Shown one piece after another: positions 8,023 to 16,140 of a stretch of DNA of 64,000 nucleotides. The DNA comes from Corynebacterium variabile (GTDB taxonomy: Bacteria > Actinomycetota > Actinomycetes > Mycobacteriales > Mycobacteriaceae), in NCBI RefSeq assembly GCF_006539825.1, contig NZ_BJNT01000019.1, forward strand, positions 1-64,000, given 5' to 3'. Made by a program: the position numbers and the translations under genes. The notes below the pieces were generated by a model that did not search any database, was not told where the DNA came from, and saw nothing but the letters and a program-made list of their open reading frames with translations. Position 1 is the first letter of the stretch; each line of letters begins with the position of its first letter.

Positions 8023-8123
8023 GTAGACTTACCTTTTTTCACGGGCGTGGACGCAGGTCATACTACTCAGGTTCCCCGCAGAATCCAGACCTCCCCCACC
8101 GCGGCACCCCTGATCACCGGGAT

Positions 8124-8206
8124 ATCGTACAAATCGTACAAGTCCCGTCATATCGTACGAATCGTACAAATCGCACAGCGGAAATGATGTCGTACAGATC
8201 GTACAG
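8124..8206 (+). repeat. Array of seven 9-bp direct repeats (consensus ATCGTACAA) arranged 2-3-2
   Basis: Units: 8124-8132, 8133-8141; gap of 10; 8152-8160, 8161-8169, 8170-8178; gap of 10; 8189-8197, 8198-8206. Start-to-start steps are 9, 19, 9, 9, 19, 9, a symmetric layout. Five units are ATCGTAC(A/G)(A/G); the others differ by one base (GTCGTACAG, ATCGCACAG). The array ends 25 bp before the start of the ATPase gene, covering its probable promoter. It is best read as an operator or iteron-like binding array for one DNA-binding protein. It is not a CRISPR because units are too short and spacers too few. Confidence 0.75.
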
Positions 8207-8231
8207 GCGCGCCGAACTCCAGGAGGCTCCC

Positions 8232-9422
8232 ATGGCTCCCCGAAATCCGTTCCGACCGAGCTTCGGGATCACCCCCACCGTCGTTGTCGGCCGTGAGCTC
8301 GTGACCATGAACGTCGGACTCGCACTCCTCGAAGGACCCGGGTCACCCTACGGTTTCACACTGGTCAGCGGACCGCGAGGGTCAGGGAAGACCGTCCTTC
8401 TCAACCTGCTGGAGGAGGAGGCCCGGTACCGCGGCTGGACGGTGCTCAGGGTGACGTCGTCCCACGACATGGTGGATGATCTCGTGGCGACAGATATCCC
8501 CGCACTCCTCCGCGACATCACCGGAAAGAAGACCCGACGTATCGTGACCGGCGGATCAGTCGCCGGTATCGGCTCAGTCACGACCCAGGCCGAGAGCGCA
8601 TTTCCCGTCCGGGAGTCCCTGCGCACCCTCCTCCACTCCCTGGTCACCACGCTTGATGACAGGGACAGCGGACTGTTCATCACCGTCGACGAGATCCATG
8701 CCGCACGGCCGGCCGATCTCCACCGCCTGACCGACGCCATCCAGAATCTTGTCCGTGATGGCCTCCCGGTGGCCATGTCCGTCGCCGGCCTTCCCTACGA
8801 GATCTCCGCACTGCTCGATCACCCCGGCACCACGTTCCTCCGCCGTGCCTGCGCGGTACAGCTGGGCACGCTGCGCGATGCGGAGGTTGCTGACGCCCTG
8901 CGCAAGACCGCGGATGACGGTGGACGGCCGTTCACCGAGGACGCACTGACCGCCGCCACGGACTACTGCCACGGCTACGCCTACCTGATCCAGCTCCTGG
9001 GCTCGGTGAGCTGGACATTCAGTACCGGGGGTCGCATCACGACGGAAGATGTCGCTGCGGCGCTGCCGTTCACGAGAGAGAGAATGGGGCTCCAGGTCCA
9101 TGCCCCTGCCCTCCGGGAGATCCCGGAACGCGAGCTGGAGTTCCTCCGGTCGGTCGCCCTCCTCGGGACTCCGGCGCCGACCGGAGCAATCGCCGGGCGC
9201 ATGGGAATCGCCGCAAATCAGGCCTCCACCTACCGTCGGCGGCTCATCGACCGTGGTCTGATCTCCCCTGCCGGCCACGGTCTCGTGGATATCGAGGTCC
9301 CCTACCTCGCCGCATACCTCCGCGATCACGCCGAAGACCGATCCCCTCCGGCAGTCCTCCCCCTCTCCCGGGTTCCCCCCTACCGCACCCTGGCGGTCTC
9401 GATCCGCGACGGGGCAGCGTAG
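8232..9422 (+). CDS. AAA ATPase (ORC/Cdc6-like, AAA_16 type) with C-terminal winged-helix region
   Basis: The 396-residue protein begins N-P-F-R-P-S-F-G, a signature of stand-alone ATPases that start just before V-V-G-R-E. Walker A is S-G-P-R-G-S-G-K-T (46-54). Walker B is L-F-I-T-V-D-E (148-154), followed by sensor-like and lid regions. The last part (R-M-G-I-A-A-N-Q-A-S-T-Y-R-R-R-L-I-D-R-G-L) is a winged-helix DNA-binding module. AGGAGG at 8219-8224 precedes the ATG at good spacing. The 9-bp repeat array lies immediately upstream, consistent with self-regulation. Related proteins occur singly in many actinobacteria without a known role. It ends overlapping the convergent membrane-protein gene by 43 bp. 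Confidence 0.8.
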   Translation: MAPRNPFRPSFGITPTVVVGRELVTMNVGLALLEGPGSPYGFTLVSGPRGSGKTVLLNLLEEEARYRGWTVLRVTSSHDMVDDLVATDIPALLRDITGKKTRRIVTGGSVAGIGSVTTQAESAFPVRESLRTLLHSLVTTLDDRDSGLFITVDEIHAARPADLHRLTDAIQNLVRDGLPVAMSVAGLPYEISALLDHPGTTFLRRACAVQLGTLRDAEVADALRKTADDGGRPFTEDALTAATDYCHGYAYLIQLLGSVSWTFSTGGRITTEDVAAALPFTRERMGLQVHAPALREIPERELEFLRSVALLGTPAPTGAIAGRMGIAANQASTYRRRLIDRGLISPAGHGLVDIEVPYLAAYLRDHAEDRSPPAVLPLSRVPPYRTLAVSIRDGAA

Positions 9423-9979
9423 GCCGTGATGCCCGCGCAGAGAATCGCGGCGAGGGACAGCAGCGTCGACCAGTCCTTGTCCAGCAGGCCACCGAAAATG
9501 ACGTAGAACACGGCGGCGGCGACGGTCAGCGCGACGATCGCCGCATTGAACAGCCCCTCGTTACCGGTTCCGGAGACGGGAATGTAGAGCAGACCGGCGA
9601 GGACGCCGAGGATGCCCGCAACCACCCCGTGGATCACCGCGGCACCCGGCCCCTGGGCCACCGTGTCGCTGACCACGGCGATGAGCTGGTCGACGATGAG
9701 CACCACCGCGAAGGTGACGATCGCGGACAGGACGCCGAGCAGCACGAGGTTGACCGAGACCTTCTTCGCCTCGAACTTGCCCGCCAGCAACGACGGCCCC
9801 TTGTCCTCGTAGGAGTCCTGGTACTGCTGCGACTGGTACTGCGGCTGCTGGTACTGCTGGTAGTTCTGCTGACCCTGCTGACCGCTCTGGCGGTACGGGG
9901 GCTGCCCGTAGTCCTCACGGCGGTACTGACGGGTCTGGTCATCGTAACCGTCGTTGCCGTACGGGTACTGGTTACTCAT
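9380..9979 (-). CDS. Membrane protein with Gln/Tyr-rich cytoplasmic N-terminus
   Basis: A 199-residue protein. Residues 1-60 are low-complexity (repeats of Q-Q-Y-Q, Y-Q-Q-P and R-R-E-D-Y), followed by four predicted hydrophobic segments (for example V-N-L-V-L-L-G-V-L-S-A-I-V and V-A-G-I-L-G-V-L-A-G-L-L-Y-I). Corynebacteria carry such proteins with DUF-like membrane domains of unknown function. The ATG at 9979 is preceded by a GAGCGACAG stretch that is only a weak ribosome-binding site. The 3' end overlaps the ATPase gene. Confidence 0.75.
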   Translation of the reverse strand: MSNQYPYGNDGYDDQTRQYRREDYGQPPYRQSGQQGQQNYQQYQQPQYQSQQYQDSYEDKGPSLLAGKFEAKKVSVNLVLLGVLSAIVTFAVVLIVDQLIAVVSDTVAQGPGAAVIHGVVAGILGVLAGLLYIPVSGTGNEGLFNAAIVALTVAAAVFYVIFGGLLDKDWSTLLSLAAILCAGITAYAAPSRIETARVR

Positions 9980-10027
9980 CGGAACTGTCGCTCTCCATCG
10001 GGTCGCGGATCTGGTCGAACCATGAGT

Positions 10028-10786
10028 TTACCCGAGCAGCCTGTCCAGCCCCTGAGCGTTCCCGTTGAAGACGTTGCGGTCCACCGGCCCCTCAACACCA
10101 GGGACGTTCCCGGTGGAGGTGGTCTGCCAGATCGTCCACGTCTTCCAACCACCCGGGACGTCCGGGGAGTCGCCACCGTTGTAGTCGGCGATCCACAGCG
10201 GGTGATCGGCGAACGCGGCGGTGTTCCCCATCTCCGACTTCCAGAAGTTCGGGTAGGTGTAGATCACCGCGTCCCGTCCGGTCCGCAGCTTGAGGGTGTT
10301 GAGGAAGTCACGGACCCAGGACTGGAGCTGCTCCGGGGACAGACCGCCACTGTCTTCGATATCCAGGACCGGCGCGAGGGTCGGTGCCGGCGAGCCTATG
10401 GTGGCGGTGGCGAAGACGTTCGCCTGCGCGACTGCGTCGCCGGGGGCGTCGGAGGGGCGGGCGAAGTGGTAGTTGCCACCGCGGATCCCGGTGAGTCGGG
10501 CCAGGTTGATGTCGCCCAGCCAGTTCGGGTTGACGTAGTCGGTGCCCTCGGTCGCCTTGACGTAGGCGAAATCGGTACCGGCTGACCGTGCCTGGATCCA
10601 GTCCGACACCGGGGCCACGTTGTGCTGGTGGCTCGAGACGTCGATACCGTCGACGGCACTGTCCGGGGACAGGGAACCTGCGGGTCCGGAGCCGGACGCT
10701 GAGCTGTCGGCGGAGGCGGACGGGGCGGCGAGGACGGCGGCGGCTGCCACCGCGAGGGAGAGGATGACTGTGGTAGGGGTGCGCAT
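10028..10786 (-). CDS. Secreted glycoside hydrolase family 25 lysozyme (N-acetylmuramidase)
   Basis: The 252-residue protein has a signal peptide (basic start, hydrophobic L-A-V-A-A-A-A-V-L-A, A-S-A cleavage) and one GH25 domain. It shows G-I-D-V-S-S-H-Q (47-54), F-A-Y-V-K-A-T-E-G (73-81), Y-H-F-A-R and the catalytic D-I-E-D (142-145). It should cleave muramic acid-glucosamine bonds in peptidoglycan outside the cell. No wall-binding repeats are attached. It may be a cell-wall remodelling enzyme or act on competitors; neighbours do not decide. Confidence 0.9.
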   Translation of the reverse strand: MRTPTTVILSLAVAAAAVLAAPSASADSSASGSGPAGSLSPDSAVDGIDVSSHQHNVAPVSDWIQARSAGTDFAYVKATEGTDYVNPNWLGDINLARLTGIRGGNYHFARPSDAPGDAVAQANVFATATIGSPAPTLAPVLDIEDSGGLSPEQLQSWVRDFLNTLKLRTGRDAVIYTYPNFWKSEMGNTAAFADHPLWIADYNGGDSPDVPGGWKTWTIWQTTSTGNVPGVEGPVDRNVFNGNAQGLDRLLG

Positions 10787-10841
10787 GGCGCGACCCTGAC
10801 ATAAGTCGTTATCGATTCGTGACCATTTTCGGTCAGGCGGA

Positions 10842-11678
10842 TCAGGCGAAGCGGATCCCGGCCAGTTGGTGGGACTGCGCCACGACCGCGCCGGTCGAGT
10901 CCCACACCGTCGCCGTCTCGTCGACCCGGTCGCCGAGGATCAAGTTGGCGGTGAGCAGGACATTCACCGGGCCTGGAGCCGGAAGTGCCCGCACATAGGT
11001 GGTCAGCTCGATGGTCGGCACCCAACCGGCCGGCCGGATGTCCATGGTCGCCGGAGGCAGCACGTCCGCCGCCAGCAGAAGGGACTCCGGGGTGAAGTCC
11101 TCCCCACCAGGCAGTGTGACCCAGGCCCGGGCTACCCCGACCCCGCGGCCTTCTCCCGTGGTGAACATCGGTTGTCCGGGTTCCGGACGGAGGCCGACGT
11201 GCCGGTAGATCTCGACGGGAGGCTGCTCCCCTGCCGCCGGGTACGTCGCGCATCCCTCGACCGGGTGCGGGGCCGGCGGAAGTCCGGCGGAGTTCCAGGT
11301 CCCCGACTGGCCGAGGTCAGCGGCCGATGCCAGGGATCCGAAGGTCACCGTGGTCTCTCCGGTCACCTTCCCACCCTGACTCATCCGGCATCGGACCTGG
11401 GTGGTCGTCCGGCCTGCACGGAGCAGTTCCGCCTCCATTGCGACGGTCCCGGGCCGGGGCGCACGGAGAAAGTGGGTGGACACCGCGACCGGATGCGGAT
11501 GCTCCCCGGCGACCAGGTCCGACGCCGCGTTGACCATCGTGGCCTGCAGGTATCCGCCGTTGGGGTTGCCCAGGATGGTCCAGCCCGGGTGGATGTCCGC
11601 GGTCCAGCGGTTGTCGTCGATCGGGGTCACCGCACTGACATCGCTGAAGGTCGAATGCTGATTCAAGTTTTCGCTCAC
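10842..11678 (-). CDS. Acyl-CoA thioesterase family protein (TesB-like double hotdog)
   Basis: The 278-residue protein has two hotdog repeats. The first contains W-T-I-L-G-N-P-N-G-G-Y-L-Q-A-T and P-V-A-V-S-T-H-F-L-R-A-P. The second includes W-V-P-T-I-E-L-T-T-Y-V-R and ends H-Q-L-A-G-I-R-F-A, as in actinobacterial thioesterase-like proteins. It should hydrolyse acyl-CoA; chain length is unknown. The start is a GTG at 11678; a TACGAT hexamer 8 nt upstream suggests a leaderless transcript. Confidence 0.8.
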   Translation of the reverse strand: MSENLNQHSTFSDVSAVTPIDDNRWTADIHPGWTILGNPNGGYLQATMVNAASDLVAGEHPHPVAVSTHFLRAPRPGTVAMEAELLRAGRTTTQVRCRMSQGGKVTGETTVTFGSLASAADLGQSGTWNSAGLPPAPHPVEGCATYPAAGEQPPVEIYRHVGLRPEPGQPMFTTGEGRGVGVARAWVTLPGGEDFTPESLLLAADVLPPATMDIRPAGWVPTIELTTYVRALPAPGPVNVLLTANLILGDRVDETATVWDSTGAVVAQSHQLAGIRFA

Positions 11679-11722
11679 GATGCCCCATCGTAGAGCTCCG
11701 CGGCCCGACGCGTGCCGGAACC

Positions 11723-12598
11723 TCAGCGACGGATCAGCAGCTCTCCGTGCAGCATGAGGAAGATCGCCGCCGGATCATCGGCCCACTCACGCCAGCCGTG
11801 GCAGATCCGGCCGGCGGCAGCCTCGACCGCATCGGCGTCCCAGGTACCCAGGACGCCGGCGAGCTGGTCGCGGAAACGCTCCTCGTTGACCCGGGCACGC
11901 CAGCTGTCGGCGAGGTCCGCGGTCGGTCGACCACCGGGGGCGTTCGACCAGACCCAGGTGGACGTCGAGTAGGTGAGATCCTCGATGGGACAACCGGCGG
12001 ACAGTGCCCAACCGACGAGATGGCGTCCGGCATCCGGTTCCGCCCCGTTGGCCTGTGCCATCGCCCGGTAGCGGTGCGTCCACTCCCGCAGACCCAGCGG
12101 GGCCGGGTGGTAGGACATCGCGGCATAGTCGGCGTCCCGCAGCGCAACCACGCCGCCCGGCGCGGTGACGCGCAGGCACTCCTGCAGCGCGACGACAGGG
12201 TCGGTGAGGTGCTGGAAGACCTGGTGGGCGACCACGACATCGAAGGAGGCGTCCTCGAACGGCAACCGGTAGACGTCCCCGGGCAGGAACTGCGCACCGA
12301 TCCCGCGGGCCTCAGCCGCAGCGCAGGCGGCCTCCAGCGGCACCGGCGTGTTCTCCACACCGGTGACCTGGGACGCCGCACCACCGAGTCCGGCGATCAT
12401 CGCCGCAAGGTCCAGGGTGATCGATCCCGGACCGCAGCCCACGTCGAGAACCCTGGACCCGGCCGTGAGGTACGGCAGGGCGAAAGCCAGGGAGTCGGTG
12501 GCGGTGCGCCGCGCGTGGTTGCCCAGCACGGCGTCACCGTGGCCGTGGGTGTACTTCTCGGCGGATTCCGGGGCGGCGTTCTCGACGGGACTTTTCAC
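11723..12598 (-). CDS. Class I SAM-dependent methyltransferase
   Basis: The 291-residue protein has motif I V-L-D-V-G-C-G-P-G-S-I-T (about 50-61), motif II in the T-G-V-E-N-T-P-V-P-L region, and G-D-V-Y-R-L-P-F-E-D-A-S-F-D-V-V followed by H-Q-V-F-Q-H-L-T-D, typical of Methyltransf_11/25 enzymes. The likely start is GTG at 12598. It follows the MetX-like gene by 11 bp on the same strand, suggesting co-transcription. The acceptor substrate is unknown; small-molecule methylation is likely from the fold. Confidence 0.85.
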   Translation of the reverse strand: MKSPVENAAPESAEKYTHGHGDAVLGNHARRTATDSLAFALPYLTAGSRVLDVGCGPGSITLDLAAMIAGLGGAASQVTGVENTPVPLEAACAAAEARGIGAQFLPGDVYRLPFEDASFDVVVAHQVFQHLTDPVVALQECLRVTAPGGVVALRDADYAAMSYHPAPLGLREWTHRYRAMAQANGAEPDAGRHLVGWALSAGCPIEDLTYSTSTWVWSNAPGGRPTADLADSWRARVNEERFRDQLAGVLGTWDADAVEAAAGRICHGWREWADDPAAIFLMLHGELLIRR

Positions 12599-12609
12599 AG
12601 CACCAGACT

Positions 12610-13668
12610 CTACGACGTCTCCCTGCCGAAGAGATCACCGAGGGCGGCGTCCACCTGTTCCATGTAGGTGGGAGAAAGGTTGAACAGGCTGAGGTGCCCG
12701 GCGATGTCGTCGATGACGCGCAGCTCACTGCCGGGGATCAGCGACTGTTCCGCGGCACAGTCACGCACCGGGAAGAACATGTCCTCGCTGATCGGCATGA
12801 CGTAGGTGATCGCCGTGACCCGGCCCAGGGCGGCGGCGAGGTCGCCGTCGGTGTGCCGGGAGACGTCGCCGCGCTGCCACTTCCACGCGTTGTTGAGCAG
12901 CGTATTGGGGTCCATGGACATGAACAGCGGATCCAGGAAGTCAGCCAGGGCAGACTCCGCCGACCCCAGCCCGAGGCCCTTCCACGCCTCCTGCTTCCAC
13001 CACTCCGTCGAGAAGCCCATCGTGGCCCACAGGTGGGACTGACGACGCAGCCCGTCGGCGACCTCGGTATGCGAGGAGTACTCGCCGCCGTTGAAACCAG
13101 GATCCGCCCTCACCGTCTCGTTGAGGGTCTCGGTGAAGATGAAGTCATGGGGTGTGTTCTTCGCGGTGCCGGCGATCGGCGCGGCCCGCTGCACCTTGTC
13201 TGGGAAGCGGACGATCCACTCATAGGTCTGCTGGGCACCCATGGACCCGCCGACGACGGCGAAGAGCCTCTCGATGCCGAATTTCTCGCGCAGCAGGCGT
13301 TCCTGGGCGACGACGTCATCGCCGATGCGCACGTCGGGAAACTTCGACATCGCGATCGAGGCGTCCTCCGTGTTGGCCGGGGAGACCGACATCCCGTTGC
13401 CGATCTGGTTCGCACTGATGATGAAATACTTCGACGGGTCAAGTGCGTGGCCTTCCCCGATGTAGTGCTGGAACCAGGTGCCGTGGGTGCCGGAGTACCA
13501 GGTGGGGATGAGGATGGCGTTCGACTTGTCCGCGTTGAGCTCACCGGCGGTGGCGTAGGCCAGCCAACAGTCCTCGATCACTCCCCCGTCCTCCAGCTCC
13601 AGGCGCCCGATGGAGGCGGTCTCGTACGGGCCCTGGGCCTCGGCGGTGTAGAAGTCGTTGCGCAGCAT
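12610..13668 (-). CDS. MetX-family alpha/beta-hydrolase (homoserine O-acetyltransferase-like)
   Basis: A 352-residue alpha/beta-hydrolase of the MetX group: G-T-H-G-T-W-F, Y-F-I-I-S-A-N-Q-I-G-N-G, and the nucleophile elbow V-G-G-S-M-G-A (Ser142). An Asp lies in P-I-S-E-D-M-F-F-P and a His in D-I-A-G-H-L-S-L-F near 330. True homoserine acetyltransferases use this triad, but the sequence between the motifs reads more like the broad MetX-like hydrolase group, so activity on homoserine is uncertain. A perfect GlxR-type site lies 32 bp upstream. The methyltransferase gene follows by 11 bp. Confidence 0.75.
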   Translation of the reverse strand: MLRNDFYTAEAQGPYETASIGRLELEDGGVIEDCWLAYATAGELNADKSNAILIPTWYSGTHGTWFQHYIGEGHALDPSKYFIISANQIGNGMSVSPANTEDASIAMSKFPDVRIGDDVVAQERLLREKFGIERLFAVVGGSMGAQQTYEWIVRFPDKVQRAAPIAGTAKNTPHDFIFTETLNETVRADPGFNGGEYSSHTEVADGLRRQSHLWATMGFSTEWWKQEAWKGLGLGSAESALADFLDPLFMSMDPNTLLNNAWKWQRGDVSRHTDGDLAAALGRVTAITYVMPISEDMFFPVRDCAAEQSLIPGSELRVIDDIAGHLSLFNLSPTYMEQVDAALGDLFGRETS

Positions 13669-13699
13669 GAAGTGGGGGTCCTTCCGGTCGGAGAGTAAC

Positions 13700-13715
13700 T
13701 GTGACTGGCCTCACA
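13700..13715. promoter_or_regulatory. GlxR/CRP-type operator TGTGACTGGCCTCACA
   Basis: The 16-mer matches TGTGA-N6-TCACA, the consensus for the cAMP-dependent regulator GlxR of corynebacteria (known from the literature). It lies in the 110-bp divergent spacer, 32 bp before the MetX-like gene start and 64 bp before the penicillin-binding lipoprotein gene, so it could serve either promoter. Confidence 0.7.
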
Positions 13716-13778
13716 ATGTTGCCGACGAAAGTACACGGGAAGCCTGCCGGGCGCCACTGTCATCCGTAGCCTGGACGC

Positions 13779-15539
13779 ATGTCTCTGCTGACCCGGTCCC
13801 CCGCCTCCCTCGCCGCAGCCGCCGTTCTCACGGTCTCCGCGGTGACCCTCTCCGGCTGCTCGATGCCGTGGACGGATTCCCCGACCGACAAGTTCCTCTC
13901 CGCGGTCAACGAGGGGAACTGGGCGGACGCCGCCTCCGACACCACCAACCCGGAGGCAGCCGAAGCCTGGTTGACCGGTATGGAGGAATCCATCGGCGAG
14001 ACGACCCTCCACCTCGACAGTGACGACGGCTCCACCACCGCCACCTGGACCGTCCCGGACGGTGAGGAGGTGACCTCCACCGGCACCCTGTCCACCGGCG
14101 ACAGCGACAAGGTCACCTGGGACCCGGCACTGTTCTCCGACGACCTCACCCCGGAGTCGACGCTGACCTACTCCGACGACCGGAACTACGGCCTGCAGAT
14201 CCTCGACCGCCGCAACGATCCCCAGCTGACCTGGACGCCGGTCACCGTGGTCACCGCCACTGCCGACGCCGACCTCAATGCCGTGGCAGACGCCGTGCGC
14301 CCCGTGATCCCCGACTTCGACACCGCCGACGCCGAGGCGCAGATCACCGACGCCGACGGCGAGGTCGCCCTGTTCTCCCTGCGCGCCGAGGACTGGGACA
14401 CGGTGAAGGATGCCGTATCGGACCTCCCCGGTGTCTCTACCCGCGAGGACGGTCGACTGCTGCCGGCGACCGCGTCCTCCTCCCCGCTCGACGGTGGCCT
14501 CACCGACTACTGGAACGGGAGGCTCGACGACACCGCCGGCTGGACCCTCGCGACCACCGACGCCGACGGCAACCCGGGTACTGTCCTCGGCCAGAAGGAC
14601 GCCGAGCACGTCGATCCGGTCCACACCACCATGGACCTGGGCGTGCAGGCAGCAGCGAACAGGGTGCTCGACGGGGAGGAGCAGCCGGCCTCCATCGTCG
14701 CCATGTCGGTCTCCACGGGCGGAGTCCTCGCCGCCGCCCAGAATGACGCAGCCTCCGCCGAGGGCACCCCGGCGCTCACCGGGCTCTTCCCGCCCGGATC
14801 GACCTTCAAGACGGTCACCACCTCGGCCGCCCTGGCCCGGGGCACCGTGCACGCCGATGACACGGTCTCCTGCCCGGCGAGTGTGGATGTCGACGGGCGC
14901 ACCATCCCCAACGACCATGACTTCGAACTCGGCGATGTGCCGCTGCACACCGCCTTCGCACAGTCCTGCAACACCACCCAGGCGCTGATCTCCCGTGACC
15001 TGGAGCCCGACGACCTGAAGAACACCGCGGCACAGTACGGCCTCGGCGTGGACTTCAACGCCCCGGGGATGACCTCGGTCACCGGCTCGGTGCCGACCAC
15101 CGACCAGGGGGCCGCCCGGGTGGAGTCCGCCATCGGACAGGGCGAGGTCGTCGCGTCCCCGTTCGGTCTGGCGCTCATGGAGGCCTCGGTCGCCAACGGC
15201 GGAAAAATGGTCACCCCGTCACTGGTCACCGGTGAGAGGACGGAAGCCGACCAGTCCCCGGAGCCGATGGATCCTGCGGTGGTCGAGTCCCTGCGGTCGA
15301 TGATGCGGGAGACCGTGGAATCAGGCACGGCGTCCCAGCTCAGCGACATTCCGGGGCTCGGCGGCAAGACCGGCACCGCCGAGGTCGACGGTGGCGCCGC
15401 TCACGGCTGGTTCGTCGGCGTGGTCGGCGACGTGGCCTTCTGCACCTTCATCGAAGGGGCGGACTCCTCCACCCCGGCCGTGAACCTGTCCGGTGAGTTC
15501 CTGCGCGACGAGGCCCTGTCAGAGGTCACCGCGCAGTAG
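13779..15539 (+). CDS. Penicillin-binding lipoprotein, class B transpeptidase with NTF2-like N-terminal domain
   Basis: The 586-residue protein has a lipoprotein signal with lipobox L-S-G-C (Cys27). An NTF2-like/MecA_N domain follows at about 35-150, then a transpeptidase domain with S341-T-F-K344 (active-site serine), S396-C-N398, and K530-T-G-T. This matches the actinobacterial penicillin-binding lipoproteins (Rv2864c type), which cross-link peptidoglycan outside the membrane and may have low beta-lactam affinity. It is divergent from the MetX-like gene, followed after 46 bp by a META-domain lipoprotein gene. Confidence 0.9.
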   Translation: MSLLTRSPASLAAAAVLTVSAVTLSGCSMPWTDSPTDKFLSAVNEGNWADAASDTTNPEAAEAWLTGMEESIGETTLHLDSDDGSTTATWTVPDGEEVTSTGTLSTGDSDKVTWDPALFSDDLTPESTLTYSDDRNYGLQILDRRNDPQLTWTPVTVVTATADADLNAVADAVRPVIPDFDTADAEAQITDADGEVALFSLRAEDWDTVKDAVSDLPGVSTREDGRLLPATASSSPLDGGLTDYWNGRLDDTAGWTLATTDADGNPGTVLGQKDAEHVDPVHTTMDLGVQAAANRVLDGEEQPASIVAMSVSTGGVLAAAQNDAASAEGTPALTGLFPPGSTFKTVTTSAALARGTVHADDTVSCPASVDVDGRTIPNDHDFELGDVPLHTAFAQSCNTTQALISRDLEPDDLKNTAAQYGLGVDFNAPGMTSVTGSVPTTDQGAARVESAIGQGEVVASPFGLALMEASVANGGKMVTPSLVTGERTEADQSPEPMDPAVVESLRSMMRETVESGTASQLSDIPGLGGKTGTAEVDGGAAHGWFVGVVGDVAFCTFIEGADSSTPAVNLSGEFLRDEALSEVTAQ

Positions 15540-15585
15540 AGCCGGGGAGAATCGGGCCGGTTCCGGGACATGGCAGAGTAGAGGC

Positions 15586-16140
15586 ATGAACAGACGCGTC
15601 CTTACCGCGCTGCCCGCCGTTGCACTGGCAGTGTCCCTCGCCGCCTGCAGCGACTCAGACGACGACGCAGCAGATACGTCGGTGCCCTCATCGACCTCGG
15701 CGGCCCCGGAGACGTCCGCGGCACCCACAACTCCGGCGGAGTCCGATACAGACGAACCCGGCGACGACACCACGGAGGACCCCATGACCATGCCCGGACA
15801 TCCCGACATCCGGATCATCCCCGGCACCGGGGACGCCTACACCGGCTCCTGGCGTGACCCGGACGGCGGCGCCATCATCAACTTCGCCGACGACGGCTCC
15901 CTGACCGGTACCGACGGCTGCAACAACTTCCAGTCGACCTGGACATTGGACTCCGGGTCCGGCGGTAAGGGGTCGGTGGCCACCGTGGAGCCCTTCCCCA
16001 CGACCATGATGGCCTGCACCGGCCCGTGGAGCCCGTGGATTGTGTCGATGCACGAGGTGCGACATGAGGGCGACCACCTCTCGGTGACCAATGAGGGCGG
16101 CACCGAACTCGGTGAACTGATCCCCGCGGTGCCCGCGTGA
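15586..16140 (+). CDS. META-domain lipoprotein
   Basis: The 184-residue protein has a lipoprotein signal ending L-A-A-C (Cys21), a Ser/Thr/Asp/Glu-rich linker (about 22-75) and a META/HslJ-like domain. The domain carries the hallmark G-T-D-G-C-N-N-F and M-M-A-C motifs, which can form a disulphide. The start is ATG at 15586, preceded by GAGTAGAGG. Its stop overlaps the next start (GTGA), so translation of the HAD gene is probably coupled. Function of corynebacterial META lipoproteins is not established; envelope stress roles are suggested for relatives. Confidence 0.8.
   Translation: MNRRVLTALPAVALAVSLAACSDSDDDAADTSVPSSTSAAPETSAAPTTPAESDTDEPGDDTTEDPMTMPGHPDIRIIPGTGDAYTGSWRDPDGGAIINFADDGSLTGTDGCNNFQSTWTLDSGSGGKGSVATVEPFPTTMMACTGPWSPWIVSMHEVRHEGDHLSVTNEGGTELGELIPAVPA

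Noticed and set aside
5698-8187. Very long open frame (829 codons) on the plus strand opposite the LigD-like and dioxygenase genes
   Set aside because: It is antisense to two genes with clear catalytic motifs; the composition is that of a high-GC shadow frame without recognisable domains.
8124-8206. CRISPR array
   Set aside because: Units are only 9 bp and mostly contiguous, with two 10-bp gaps; no cas genes are nearby.
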